A stretch of DNA of 64,000 bases from NCBI GenBank assembly GCA_958295825.1, contig OY282375.1, positions 3,705,489-3,769,488 on the forward strand, written 5' to 3'. The stretch comes from an uncultured Candidatus Entotheonella sp. Its GTDB lineage: Bacteria > Tectomicrobia > Entotheonellia > Entotheonellales > Entotheonellaceae. A model generated the notes under the pieces. It saw only the letters and a list, made by a program, of their open reading frames with translations. It searched no databases and was not told where the DNA came from. The translations under genes were made by a program, and so were the position numbers. Below, one piece after another: positions 16,828 through 24,527 of the stretch (its first letter is position 1; each line of letters begins with the position of its first letter).

Positions 16828-17052
16828 ATGAGCGCGGAATTCTGGGCCATTATCGGCGTTGGCGTGGCATTGGCGGGTTTGCAATGGCGTATGTACGCCA
16901 GTTTGAACGCCAGCCTGAACGCCCGTATGGATCGCATCGAGGTGCGTTTGGACCGTGTCGAAGCGGACCTGACGAGCGTCAAGGAACGCCTGTCGCGCAT
17001 CGAAGGCTGGATCGCCGGGCGCTTTCGTGAAGAAACGGCCCCGTCCGCCTAG
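16828..17052 (+). CDS. small membrane-anchored coiled-coil protein (paralogue)
   Basis: 74 residues with the same plan as the gene 65 bases upstream: MSAEFWAIIGVGVALAGLQW as membrane anchor, then repeats of the type MDRIEVRLDRVEADL and the shared end RIEGWIAGRF. AAGGAGGG lies 6 bases before the ATG. The central part is about one heptad block longer than in its neighbour, suggesting duplication followed by coiled-coil expansion. Function unknown. Confidence 0.75.
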   Translation: MSAEFWAIIGVGVALAGLQWRMYASLNASLNARMDRIEVRLDRVEADLTSVKERLSRIEGWIAGRFREETAPSA

Positions 17053-17112
17053 AAGGCCGCCGACCCGGGCCCGTCTGCGCAATCCTCACTTGCGCCCCAC
17101 CGGACGCACATC

Positions 17113-17150
17113 GGAAGGAAGTTCTCTTTAGAGGGAACTCCCTTCCTTCT
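17113..17150 (+). terminator. hairpin after the small coiled-coil genes
   Basis: ggaagg at 17113-17118 pairs with ccttcc at 17141-17146, and the inner agttc pairs with gaact; the loop contains ttta. It is followed by ttctctt, a weak pyrimidine tract. Plausible intrinsic terminator for the two small genes. Confidence 0.5.
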
Positions 17151-17154
17151 CTTA

Positions 17155-17365
17155 GGGTGTATTACAATATTACACTATGGGTTCATCAAATAACAAATTA
17201 ACGACACAATGTGTTTGATTATTTTAACAACGTTTTCTAACATTTTTAAGTTGTCTAATAATGTATTATTATTGAATTTGGAAAATAGTCTTCTAATTAT
17301 TATATTCCGTATAAATTGGTAACCGTGCTAACTGTTTCATAATATCCTTATAATTTAAGGTGGGA
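17155..17365. other. AT-rich intergenic island upstream of the ankyrin cassettes
   Basis: About 210 bases made up mostly of A and T, in sharp contrast to the GC-rich surroundings; no ORF. It contains a perfect -10-like TATAAT at 17349-17354 inside the near-palindrome ccttataatttaagg, but no good -35 at the right distance. Likely a promoter or nucleoid-protein (H-NS-like) binding region for the ankyrin gene at 17482; this is inference. Confidence 0.5.
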
Positions 17366-17384
17366 TGGTTCTTGACGCAAAAAA

Positions 17385-17410
17385 CCTCCCCGGAAGCAAG
17401 TCCGGGGAGG
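17385..17410 (-). terminator. strong GC hairpin; Rho-independent terminator for minus-strand transcripts
   Basis: Perfect 10-bp stem (cctccccgga, 17385-17394, with tccggggagg, 17401-17410) and a six-base loop. On the minus strand it is followed by six T; on the plus strand no T-run follows, so there it would only be a leader hairpin. No minus-strand gene is apparent immediately upstream of it. Confidence 0.7.
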
Positions 17411-17481
17411 TGTGTGAAATATATATAACGTCTCTCTGTCTGTCAATGGCGTTGTGAGAGCGGTACTTCCAGCAAGGAATC

Positions 17482-18777
17482 ATGAAAAATATGAAGCGCA
17501 AGACAATCGGAATCATCTCGGTGTTGTTTGTTGTGGGTCTTGTTCCGGCCGCCGCCGTGGCCAATACGGATTGCAAAGGGTGGAATACCGAGGAATTCTT
17601 CAAAAAGGTCACGGTCGCCGACGTTGCCCGTTGTTTGGAGGCTGGTGCGGACCCCAATGCCCGGAATGAGAACGGCCGGACTCCCCTGCACGCGGCGGCG
17701 GAGTTCAACGAGAACCCCGCCGTCATCCAGGCCCTGGCCGCCGCCGGCGCGGACCCCAATGCCCGGAGCGAGGACGGCTGGGCTCCCCTGCACGCGGCGG
17801 CGGAGTTCAACGAGAATCCTGCCGTCATCCAGATTCTGCTCGCCGCCGGCGCGGACCCCAGTGCCCGGAGCGAGAACGGCACGACTCCCCTGCACACGGC
17901 GGCGGCGAAGAACGAGAACCCTGCCGTCATCCAGGCCCTGGCCGCTGCTGGCTCGGACCCCCATGCCCGGGGCGAGCACGGCTGGACTCCCCTGCACGCG
18001 GCGGCGAAGTTCAACGAGAATCCTGCCGTCATCCAGGCTCTGGCCGTCGCTGGCGCGGACCCCCATGCCCGGGACGAGCACGGCTTGACTCCCCTGCACG
18101 CGGCGGCGTTGAACGAGAACCCTGCCGTCATCCCGGCCTTGGCCGCTGCTGGCTCGGACCCCCATGCCCGGGACGAGGACGGCTGGACTCCCCTGCATTG
18201 GGCGGCGGCGTTGAACGAGAACCCTGCCGTCATCCCGGCCTTGGCCGCTGCTGGCTCGGACCCCCATGCCCGGAGCGAGCACGGCTTGACTCCCCTGCAC
18301 ACGGCGGCGGCGAAGAACGAGAACCCTGCCGTCATCCAGGCCCTGGCCGCCGCTGGCTCGGACCTCCATGCCCGAGACGAGAAAGGCGCGACTCCCCTGC
18401 ACACGGCGGCGGATTTCAACGAGAACCCTGCCGTCATCCCGGCCTTGGCCGCCGCCGGCTCGGACCCCCATGCCCGGAACAAGAACGGCTCGACTCCCCT
18501 GCATAGGGCGGCGTGGTTCAACGAGAACCCTGCCGTCATCCAGGCCCTGGCCGCCGCTGGCTCGGACCCCAATGCCCGGGACGAGAACGGCTGGACTCCC
18601 CTGCACGCGGCGGCGGATTTCAACGAGAACCCCGCCGTCATCCAGGTTCTACTTGACGCCGGCGCCGACCCGAGCGCAAAAGACGCCGTTGGCAAATACC
18701 CTTGGGATTACGCCAAGGACCGGGAAGAACTCAAAGGCCACGACGTGTACTGGCACCTGAACGACGGACGGTTCTAG
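17482..18777 (+). CDS. secreted ankyrin-repeat protein 1
   Basis: 431 residues. The N-terminal signal peptide is KRKTIGIISVLFVVGLVP with a likely cleavage after AVA (around residue 27). A conserved cap, CKGWNTEEFFKKVTVADVAR, follows. Then come ten ankyrin units with TPLH/APLH cores and about 34-residue spacing, each containing NENPAVI, and a degenerate last unit ending KYPWDYAKDREELKGHD. The exported location is unusual for ankyrin proteins of bacteria outside host-associated groups, but known. AAGGA precedes the ATG. A coiled-coil membrane protein follows at 19064; the pair is duplicated at 19505-21779. It probably mediates protein-protein contact in the periplasm or outside. Confidence 0.9.
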   Translation: MKNMKRKTIGIISVLFVVGLVPAAAVANTDCKGWNTEEFFKKVTVADVARCLEAGADPNARNENGRTPLHAAAEFNENPAVIQALAAAGADPNARSEDGWAPLHAAAEFNENPAVIQILLAAGADPSARSENGTTPLHTAAAKNENPAVIQALAAAGSDPHARGEHGWTPLHAAAKFNENPAVIQALAVAGADPHARDEHGLTPLHAAALNENPAVIPALAAAGSDPHARDEDGWTPLHWAAALNENPAVIPALAAAGSDPHARSEHGLTPLHTAAAKNENPAVIQALAAAGSDLHARDEKGATPLHTAADFNENPAVIPALAAAGSDPHARNKNGSTPLHRAAWFNENPAVIQALAAAGSDPNARDENGWTPLHAAADFNENPAVIQVLLDAGADPSAKDAVGKYPWDYAKDREELKGHDVYWHLNDGRF

Positions 18778-19063
18778 CCAGGGCGCTTATTCGAGAGCGG
18801 GGAAAAAACGGTGGGCTGGCTCAATGCCAACGTGCAACCGTCGAAAAACCAGGCGGTGCGGATGTGGCTCTATGCGAAGGCGTGGCCTTAGAGTAATTCT
18901 GGATACAAACCTTGCGCTGACGCTTGGCTTGACAACTTGCCCGCCAGCTTCCAGGAATCGGCCGTTGTCGAACGGTTGACGGCGACCTGCGAGTACGACG
19001 TCGGCGACCTGGAGGCCCTGGAGCCGCCGCGGGGCTTCGGGTTCCGACTGACAGGAGAAGCGT
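18778..19063 (+). other. spacer between ankyrin gene 1 and its coiled-coil partner
   Basis: 286 bases. Part of it (about 18808-18870) encodes VGWLNANVQPSKNQA, which is conserved in the corresponding spacer of the second cassette at about 21331-21380 (VGWLNASVQPSKNQA). In this copy the frame ends soon after (KAWP, stop). It may be a tiny peptide gene or simply duplicated spacer; no convincing ribosome site is seen. Confidence 0.4.
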
Positions 19064-19396
19064 ATGGACTGGAAAACGATCAGCAACAACGTGCTGTTGG
19101 CGGGCTTGTTCGTGGCGATGGTGACCATGTTCAACCAGGTCAACGGCCGGCTGGACGCCATGCAGACGGAGATGAACCGGCGTTTCGACACCACGCAGAC
19201 GGAAAACAACCGCCGGTTCGATGACATGAACCGACGATTCGACACCCTGCAAACGGAGATGAACCGGCGTTTCGACACCATGCAGGCGGAAAACCAGCGC
19301 CAGCACGACGAGATCAAGGACGTGCTGCGCGTCTTCGAGGGGCGCATCACGCGCCTTGAGGAAAAAGCCGGCATCGGCCCCGAAAACGCCGACTAG
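19064..19396 (+). CDS. membrane-anchored coiled-coil protein, cassette 1
   Basis: 110 residues. A membrane segment (NNVLLAGLFVAMVTMF, about 8-24) is followed by near-identical 11-residue units of the form MNRRFDTMQTE, a long amphipathic helix, and the tail FEGRITRLEEKAGI. AGGAGAAG precedes the ATG. It is predicted to be anchored in the inner membrane with a rod-like oligomerising domain. The paralogue at 21492 differs mainly in the number of 11-residue units. Function unknown; consistent pairing with a secreted ankyrin protein suggests they act together. Confidence 0.8.
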   Translation: MDWKTISNNVLLAGLFVAMVTMFNQVNGRLDAMQTEMNRRFDTTQTENNRRFDDMNRRFDTLQTEMNRRFDTMQAENQRQHDEIKDVLRVFEGRITRLEEKAGIGPENAD

Positions 19397-19504
19397 CCGT
19401 TTTTTTGTCCCAGTGTGTCGGGGGGGCGTCCCGAAAGCGCCTGCGCCCTTGGTGCGTCATGCCGCCGGAGGGCTTCGGCGGGGATGCGGTGGCAAGTGAA
19501 GATC

Positions 19505-21295
19505 ATGAAAAATATGAAGCGCAAGACAATCGGAATCATCTCGGTGTTGTTCGTTGTGGGTCTTGTTCCAGCCGCCGTGGCCAATACGGATTGCAAAGGG
19601 TGGAATACCGGGGAATTCTTCAAAAAGGTCACGGTCGCCGACGTTGTCCGTTGTTTGGAGGCTGATGCAGACCCCAATGCCCGGATTGAGCACGGCTGGA
19701 CACCCCTGCACGCAGCGGCGAGGAACGAGAACCCCGCCGTCATCCAGATTCTGCTCGACGCCGGCGCGGACCCCAATGCCCGGAGCAACAACGGCGCGAC
19801 ACCCCTGCACACGGCGGCGGCGAACGAGAACCCCGCCGTCATCCAGATTCTGCTCGACGCCGGCGTGGACCCCAATGCCCGGAGCGAGGACAGCGTGACT
19901 CCCCTGCACGTGGCGGCGGGGAACGAGAACCCCGCCGTCATCCCGGCCCTGGCCGCCGCCGGCGCGGACCCCAATGCCCGGAGCGAGAACGGTCGGTCTC
20001 CCCTAGACATGGCGGCGGAGTTCAACGAGAACCCCGCCGTCATTCAGGCCCTGGCCGCCGCCGGCGCAGACCCCAATGCCCGGAGCGAGAACGGCTGGGC
20101 TCCCCTGTACGCGGCGGCAGTGCTCAACGAGAACCCCGCCGTCATCCAAGCATTGGCCGCCGCCGGCGCGGACCCCAATGCCCGGAGCGAGAACGGCTTG
20201 ACTCCCCTGCACCTGGCGGCGGCGAACGAGAACCCTGCCGTCATCCAAGCATTGGCCGCCGCCGGCGCGGACCCCAATGCCCGGGACGAGGGCGGCACGA
20301 CTCCCCTGCACGTGGCGGCGTGGAACGAGAACCCTGCCGTCATATCGGCCCTGGCCGCCGCTGGCGCGGACCCCAATGCCCGGGCCGATGACGGCTTGAC
20401 TCCCCTGCACTCGGCGGCGCGGTTCAACGAGAACCCTGCCGTCATCCAGGCCCTGGCCGTCGCCGGCGCGGACCCCAATGCCCGGAGCGAGAACGGCTGG
20501 GCTCCCCTGCACGCGGCGGCGCAGTTTAACGAGAACCCCGCCGTCATCCCGGCCCTGGCCGTCGCCGGCGCGGACCCCAATGCCCGGAGCGAGAACGGCT
20601 GGGCTCCCCTGCACGCGGCGGCGCAGTTTAACGAGAACCCTGCCGTCATCCCGGCCCTGGCCGTCGCCGGCGCGGACCCCAATGCCCGGAGCGAGAACGG
20701 CTGGGCTCCCCTGCACGCGGCGGCGCAGTTTAACGAGAACCCCGCCGTCATCCCGGCCCTGGCCGTCGCCGGCGCGGACCCTAATGCCCGGAGCGAGAAC
20801 GGCTGGGCTCCCCTGCACGCGGCGGCGCAGTTTAACGAGAACCCTGCCGTCATCCCGGCCCTGGCTGCCGCCGGCGCGGACCCCAATGCCCGGAGCGAGA
20901 ACGGCTGGGCTCCCCTGCACGCGGCGGCGCAGTTTAACGAGAACCCCGCCGTCATCCCGGCCCTGGCCGCCGCCGGCGCGGACCCCAATGCCCGGGCCGA
21001 GGGCGGCTGGACTCCCCTGCACGCGGCGGCGCAGTTCAACGAGAACCCTGCCGTCATCCCGGCCCTGGCCGCCGCTGGCGCGGACCCCAATGCCCGGGCC
21101 GATGATGGCTGGACTCCCCTGCACCTGGCGGCGCAGTTCAACGAGAACCCTGCCGTCATCCAGGTTCTACTTGACGCCAGCGCCGACCCGAGCGCAAAAG
21201 ACGCCGATGGCAAATACCCTTGGGATTACGCCAAGGACCGGGAAGAACTCAAAGGCCACGACGTGTACTGGCGTCTGAACGACGGACGGTTCTAG
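19505..21295 (+). CDS. secreted ankyrin-repeat protein 2
   Basis: 596 residues from the ATG at 19505, which aligns with the start of paralogue 1; the frame is open further upstream to 19415, but that stretch is not signal-like. The signal peptide and the CKGWNTGEFFKK cap are nearly identical to those of protein 1. Fifteen ankyrin units with TPLH, SPLD or APLY/APLH cores, plus a degenerate last one (KYPWDYAK), give four to five more units than the paralogue. Five consecutive NGWAPLH units are almost identical at DNA level, a sign of recent expansion or gene conversion. Ribosome site weak (agtgaagatc). Confidence 0.9.
   Translation: MKNMKRKTIGIISVLFVVGLVPAAVANTDCKGWNTGEFFKKVTVADVVRCLEADADPNARIEHGWTPLHAAARNENPAVIQILLDAGADPNARSNNGATPLHTAAANENPAVIQILLDAGVDPNARSEDSVTPLHVAAGNENPAVIPALAAAGADPNARSENGRSPLDMAAEFNENPAVIQALAAAGADPNARSENGWAPLYAAAVLNENPAVIQALAAAGADPNARSENGLTPLHLAAANENPAVIQALAAAGADPNARDEGGTTPLHVAAWNENPAVISALAAAGADPNARADDGLTPLHSAARFNENPAVIQALAVAGADPNARSENGWAPLHAAAQFNENPAVIPALAVAGADPNARSENGWAPLHAAAQFNENPAVIPALAVAGADPNARSENGWAPLHAAAQFNENPAVIPALAVAGADPNARSENGWAPLHAAAQFNENPAVIPALAAAGADPNARSENGWAPLHAAAQFNENPAVIPALAAAGADPNARAEGGWTPLHAAAQFNENPAVIPALAAAGADPNARADDGWTPLHLAAQFNENPAVIQVLLDASADPSAKDADGKYPWDYAKDREELKGHDVYWRLNDGRF
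20473..20990 (+). repeat. 102-bp tandem repeats encoding identical ankyrin units
   Basis: Five consecutive copies; the shared gaacggctgg starts at 20491, 20593, 20695, 20797 and 20899, exactly 102 bases apart. Copies differ only at a few third positions (gaaccc/gaacct) and at one Val/Ala codon. Such identity predicts length variation between strains. Confidence 0.9.
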
Positions 21296-21491
21296 CCAAG
21301 ACGTTTACTGGAGAGCCGGGGAAACAAACCGGTGGGCTGGCTCAATGCCAGCGTGCAGCCGTCGAAAAACCAAGCGGCGCGCTGGTTCGGCCTGCCGGCC
21401 GGTGCTACCGGCGCGCGAAGGCGTGCAAGCCGTCAGCCTGGAGGCCCTGGAGCCGCCGAGTGGCTTTGGGCACGACTGACAGGAGAAGCGC

Positions 21492-21779
21492 ATGGACTGG
21501 AAGACGATCAGCAACAACGTGCTGTTGGCGGGCTTGTTCGTGGCGATGGTGACTATGTTCAGCCAAGTCAACGGACGCCTGGACGCCATGAACGGGCGTA
21601 TCGACGCCCTGCAAACGGAGATGAACCGGCGTTTCGACACCATGAACCGCCGGTTCGACACCTTGCAGGCTGAAAACCAGCGCCAGCATGACGAGATCAA
21701 AGACGTGCTGCGCGTCTTCGAGGGACGTATTACGCGCCTCGAAGAAAAAGCCGGTATTGGCCCCGAAAACGCCGACTAA
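21492..21779 (+). CDS. membrane-anchored coiled-coil protein, cassette 2
   Basis: 95 residues. The N-terminal 25 residues are identical to the paralogue at 19064 apart from NQV/SQV, and the C-terminal 40 residues are also the same. The middle has fewer MNRRFDT units and includes MNGRIDAL. AGGAGAAG precedes the ATG. The plan is a single membrane anchor plus coiled coil. It closes the second ankyrin/coiled-coil cassette. Confidence 0.8.
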   Translation: MDWKTISNNVLLAGLFVAMVTMFSQVNGRLDAMNGRIDALQTEMNRRFDTMNRRFDTLQAENQRQHDEIKDVLRVFEGRITRLEEKAGIGPENAD

Positions 21780-21804
21780 CGAGGCGGCGACGGGCGTGGA
21801 AACA

Positions 21805-21905
21805 CCCCACCGGCGCCCCGCTTCCGGGGGCAGGGCGGTCGGCTGAGAGCCGCCCTACCCCACCGTTTGACGCTCGAACGCCCAAAACCGGGCGTACCGG
21901 TGGGG
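21805..21905. other. nested inverted-repeat element, potential multibranched RNA or intergenic palindrome
   Basis: An outer perfect 9-bp stem (ccccaccgg 21805-21813 with ccggtgggg 21897-21905) encloses three hairpins: agggcgg/ccgccct (21832-21838/21850-21856), gtttga/tcgaac (21865-21870/21874-21879) and acgccc/gggcgt (21878-21895, overlapping the previous one by two bases). It lies 26 bases after the coiled-coil stop. It may act as terminator, as a REP-like element or as a structured RNA. The rest of the 21780-22113 gap shows no gene. Confidence 0.6.
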
Positions 21906-22113
21906 AAAGCGTCGCGAGAGGCGTTTGGTCCAGCAACGGCGCGGATCGAGAGTTGACATAAGGGAGACTTATCGGAAGCCGGGCAGACGGCTTCTCGGGT
22001 GGTAGGGAAGTTTTCTTTCAGAAAAATCAGCAAATCGAGGCGCGATACCCTTTCCTATAGCTGGAAGACAATTTCGTCTTCCACAGGCATTCCCGAATAG
22101 AAGGAGCGAAGTG

Positions 22114-22392
22114 ATGGTGAACGTATGGCGACTAATGGCTCACCATGATGAATACTGTCGGCTGCCAATGATTCAGTGGGCAACAGCCAACAACCGGATT
22201 GCTATCGGCTGAGGTGACGTAGGAAGTCTTGCTCAAGCTAGATATGCGACGCCAGAAGATATACGGGAAGAAGTAAAAAAACGCCGCCAGCACGCTCAAC
22301 ACCCAAGCAAGCACCACGATGATCATCAGAATGGTCATAAGTCCATTTCCGTGTTGAACTCTATTGTCCTACGCCAGAGAGGTGAGCAATGA
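22114..22392 (+). pseudogene. broken gene with an in-frame TGA at a probable Trp codon
   Basis: GAAGGAGCGAAGTG precedes the ATG at 22114. The frame reads MVNVWRLMAHHDEY, then QWATANNRIAIG, a TGA at 22210, and continues in the same frame GDVGSLAQARYATPEDIREE. I recall a family of predicted restriction/DNA-binding proteins beginning VWRL...RIAIGWGxxG, so the TGA replaces TGG (Trp). After VKKRR the similarity ends and the frame runs to a TGA at 22390 that overlaps the next ATG. Best read as a nonsense-mutated, truncated gene. A minus-strand hydrophobic frame overlaps its 3' part (22132-22338). Confidence 0.55.
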
Positions 22393-22745
22393 CGATACGG
22401 TTATTTGGGGTACTCTGTGGACTTCTACTCGGATTGGCATTTTCAACCCACCACGCGATGGCAAGTTACGACAACCCATCAGACGACGAGTTTTTCCGGG
22501 CAGCTCAAAATGCACGGGTATCCATCTCTGATGCAAGAAGGGTATATGCTTGTTGGCACTCGAAGCTCGGGAGTAATCACACGTACACACACCGAGAAAT
22601 ATCAAGGTGGTCGTCGCAAGTATTCAGAAGGCTTATCTGGAGGGACACACGGGCTGGGGTGAATCGGCAGCCGAGGCACCCCGTTTGTGCAGAACTGCCC
22701 CATTTGTCCTTGATACATGCAGCGCTACAGGAGGCGTCGCCATGA
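22389..22745 (+). CDS. small secreted protein of unknown function, C-terminus doubtful
   Basis: 118 residues if the whole frame is used. The first ~26 residues are a good signal peptide (MTIRLFGVLCGLLLGLAFST, cleavage probably after AMA). GAGGTGAG lies before the ATG, which overlaps the preceding stop. The sequence DNPSDDEFFRAAQNARVSIS looks coding; beyond about residue 50 it becomes rich in Trp, Arg and His and extends over the ribosome site of hemQ, so a frameshift around 22540-22590 is likely. I do not recognise the family. Confidence 0.45.
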   Translation: MTIRLFGVLCGLLLGLAFSTHHAMASYDNPSDDEFFRAAQNARVSISDARRVYACWHSKLGSNHTYTHREISRWSSQVFRRLIWRDTRAGVNRQPRHPVCAELPHLSLIHAALQEASP

Positions 22746-23566
22746 CCCGCTCGGAGGCACCCGAAACCCTGGAGGGCTGGTACATCCAGCACGACATGTA
22801 CACGGTAATGTGGTCCGAATGGCGCACCATGACGCCGCCGGAGCGTGACGCCGTCATCGCCGAAGGCGCAGACTGGCTGGCCGCGCAGGCCGCTCCGGAA
22901 CAGGGTATGAGCGCCTTCTTCAGCGTCTTGGGCCACAAGGCGGACATCCTGGCGGTGCATTTCCGTCCCACGCTGGAAGCCCTCAATGGCGTTGAGCTCG
23001 GCCTGCGGCAGACCGCCTTGTTTCCGTACCTGCAGCCCGCCTACAGTTATCTGTCCGTCGTCGAACTAGGCTTGTACGAGGTGCTGGGCGTCGTCAACCG
23101 GAAGCTCGCTGCGGAGGGTCTGGAGCCCGGCGTCGAGGGCTACGAGGCCGCCCGCGAACGTGAGCTGGCGGCGCAGAAAGAAGCGCTGCACCCCCGTCTG
23201 TATCCCGCCATTCCGAATGGTCGCTACGTCTGTTTCTATCCCATGGACAAGAAACGCGGCGAGACCTACAACTGGTACGCGCTGCCCATGGAAGAGCGCC
23301 GGCAGTTGATGCGTGGCCACGGCATGGTGGGGCGCAAGTACGCCGGCAAAGTCACGCAGATCATCAGCGGCTCGGTGGGGTTCGACGACTGGGAGTGGGG
23401 CGTGACGCTGTTCGCCGATGACCCGCTGGTGTTCAAGAAGCTGATCTACGAGATGCGCTTCGACCCCGCCAGTTCGCACTACGCTCTGTTCGGCGGCTTC
23501 TACGTCGGCATTCGCTTCGCGCCGTCCGAAATCGGGGCGCTGCTGTCCGGCCAGCCGCCGGCCTAA
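22742..23566 (+). CDS. hemQ: coproheme decarboxylase (HemQ, chlorite dismutase family)
   Basis: 274 residues from the ATG at 22742 (AGGAGG 7-13 bases upstream); the longer frame from 22607 runs through degenerate sequence. The catalytic YPMxK motif is present with Tyr166 and Lys170, and the proximal heme ligand is His193 in RGHGM. The Tyr-to-His spacing of 27 equals that of the characterised Gram-positive enzymes (Tyr145/His172). The distal Arg of true chlorite dismutases is not apparent. It converts coproheme to heme b by two oxidative decarboxylations, the last step of the coproporphyrin-dependent pathway. It is first in a six-gene run with LPS precursor genes, 11 bases before the next. Confidence 0.92.
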   Translation: MTRSEAPETLEGWYIQHDMYTVMWSEWRTMTPPERDAVIAEGADWLAAQAAPEQGMSAFFSVLGHKADILAVHFRPTLEALNGVELGLRQTALFPYLQPAYSYLSVVELGLYEVLGVVNRKLAAEGLEPGVEGYEAARERELAAQKEALHPRLYPAIPNGRYVCFYPMDKKRGETYNWYALPMEERRQLMRGHGMVGRKYAGKVTQIISGSVGFDDWEWGVTLFADDPLVFKKLIYEMRFDPASSHYALFGGFYVGIRFAPSEIGALLSGQPPA

Positions 23567-23577
23567 AGGAGGACGCG

Positions 23578-24522
23578 ATGACGGCCTACATCCCGCGCGG
23601 CGTAATTCCCGCCAACCTGTTGCCATTCACGTCGGATTGGAAAATCGACGCCCCGGCGTATCGCCAACACCTGCGCGACTTGGCCGCGGTGGAGGGCATC
23701 ACGGCCATCACCACCAACGGCCACGCCGCCGAGGTGCACGCCCTGTCCGCGGACGAGCAGCGCGAGGTGTTGGACATCACCCTGGACGAACTGGGCGACA
23801 AGTTGCCCATTATCTCCGGCATCTATGCGGACGACTCTTTACAAGGCGCCCGCCTGGCCCGCCTGGCTCAAAGCGCCGGTGCCCGGTGCCTGCTGATTTT
23901 CCCGCCGCAACCCTTCATCATGGGCGCTCAGCTTCGCCCCGAGATGGTCCTGAAACATTTCGCCACTATCGCTTCGGCGACCGATTTGCCGCTTATCGCC
24001 TTCAACTATCCGCTGGCCGGCGGGCAGGGGTACACGACAGACACCCTCGTTCGCCTCACGGAAACGGTTCCCGCCGTCGTCGCCATGAAGGACTGGTGCA
24101 ACGACGGGTTGCAACACACCAACAACATCAACGCCCTGCACACCCTCGGACGCCCCTTCTCGGTGCTCAGCACGCACAGCGCCTGGCTGCTCTCCTCGCT
24201 GGTGCTGGGCTGCGATGGCCTGCTGTCCGGCATGGGCAGCGTCGTGGCCGATCTGCAAGTAGCCCTCTGGCAGGCGGTGCAGCGTTGCGATTTGGCCGAG
24301 GGCCAGCGTCTGCACGAACTTCTGCGTCCCTTGGTACAGGTTTTCTACGCAGCACCAGCCGTGGACATGCACAATCGCATGAAGGAAGCTCTGGTTCTGT
24401 TGGGAAGACAGCAGCGCGCGGTCGTGCGTCCGCCTCTCGTTCCCATCACCCCGGCTGAACGAGAAAAGCTGCGCCGCGCGCTGACCGAGGCGCAGTTGTT
24501 GACGCTCTCGGCGGCCGACTGA
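23578..24522 (+). CDS. dihydrodipicolinate synthase family protein (DapA/NAL superfamily)
   Basis: 314 residues forming a TIM barrel with the Schiff-base lysine in VVAMKDW (Lys171). TNGHAAEVHAL takes the place of the G(T/S)TGE substrate loop of true DapA and NanA, so the substrate is probably not pyruvate plus aspartate semialdehyde. The barrel Tyr is seen in FNYPLAG. The family includes aldolases and dehydratases of sugar acids. AAAGGAGGACGCG lies before the ATG. Location inside the Kdo/heptose operon hints at a sugar-acid reaction, which is inference. Confidence 0.88.
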   Translation: MTAYIPRGVIPANLLPFTSDWKIDAPAYRQHLRDLAAVEGITAITTNGHAAEVHALSADEQREVLDITLDELGDKLPIISGIYADDSLQGARLARLAQSAGARCLLIFPPQPFIMGAQLRPEMVLKHFATIASATDLPLIAFNYPLAGGQGYTTDTLVRLTETVPAVVAMKDWCNDGLQHTNNINALHTLGRPFSVLSTHSAWLLSSLVLGCDGLLSGMGSVVADLQVALWQAVQRCDLAEGQRLHELLRPLVQVFYAAPAVDMHNRMKEALVLLGRQQRAVVRPPLVPITPAEREKLRRALTEAQLLTLSAAD

Positions 24523-24527
24523 CGACC

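Noticed and set aside
17355..18695. 446-codon minus-strand frame in the ankyrin region, also considered as source for the terminator at 17385
   Set aside because: It is the complement of ankyrin repeats with no ribosome site; it does not explain the terminator convincingly.
20473..20990. Possible CRISPR-like array because of regular 102-bp spacing
   Set aside because: The repeats are in frame, code for ankyrin units, and have no unique spacers.
22132..22338. 68-codon minus-strand frame with a hydrophobic N-terminus (MTILMIIVVLAWVLSVLAAF)
   Set aside because: Ribosome site weak, and it overlaps a plus-strand frame whose N-terminal half is recognisable; the hydrophobicity may come from the His/Asp-rich complement. 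Kept only as a possibility.
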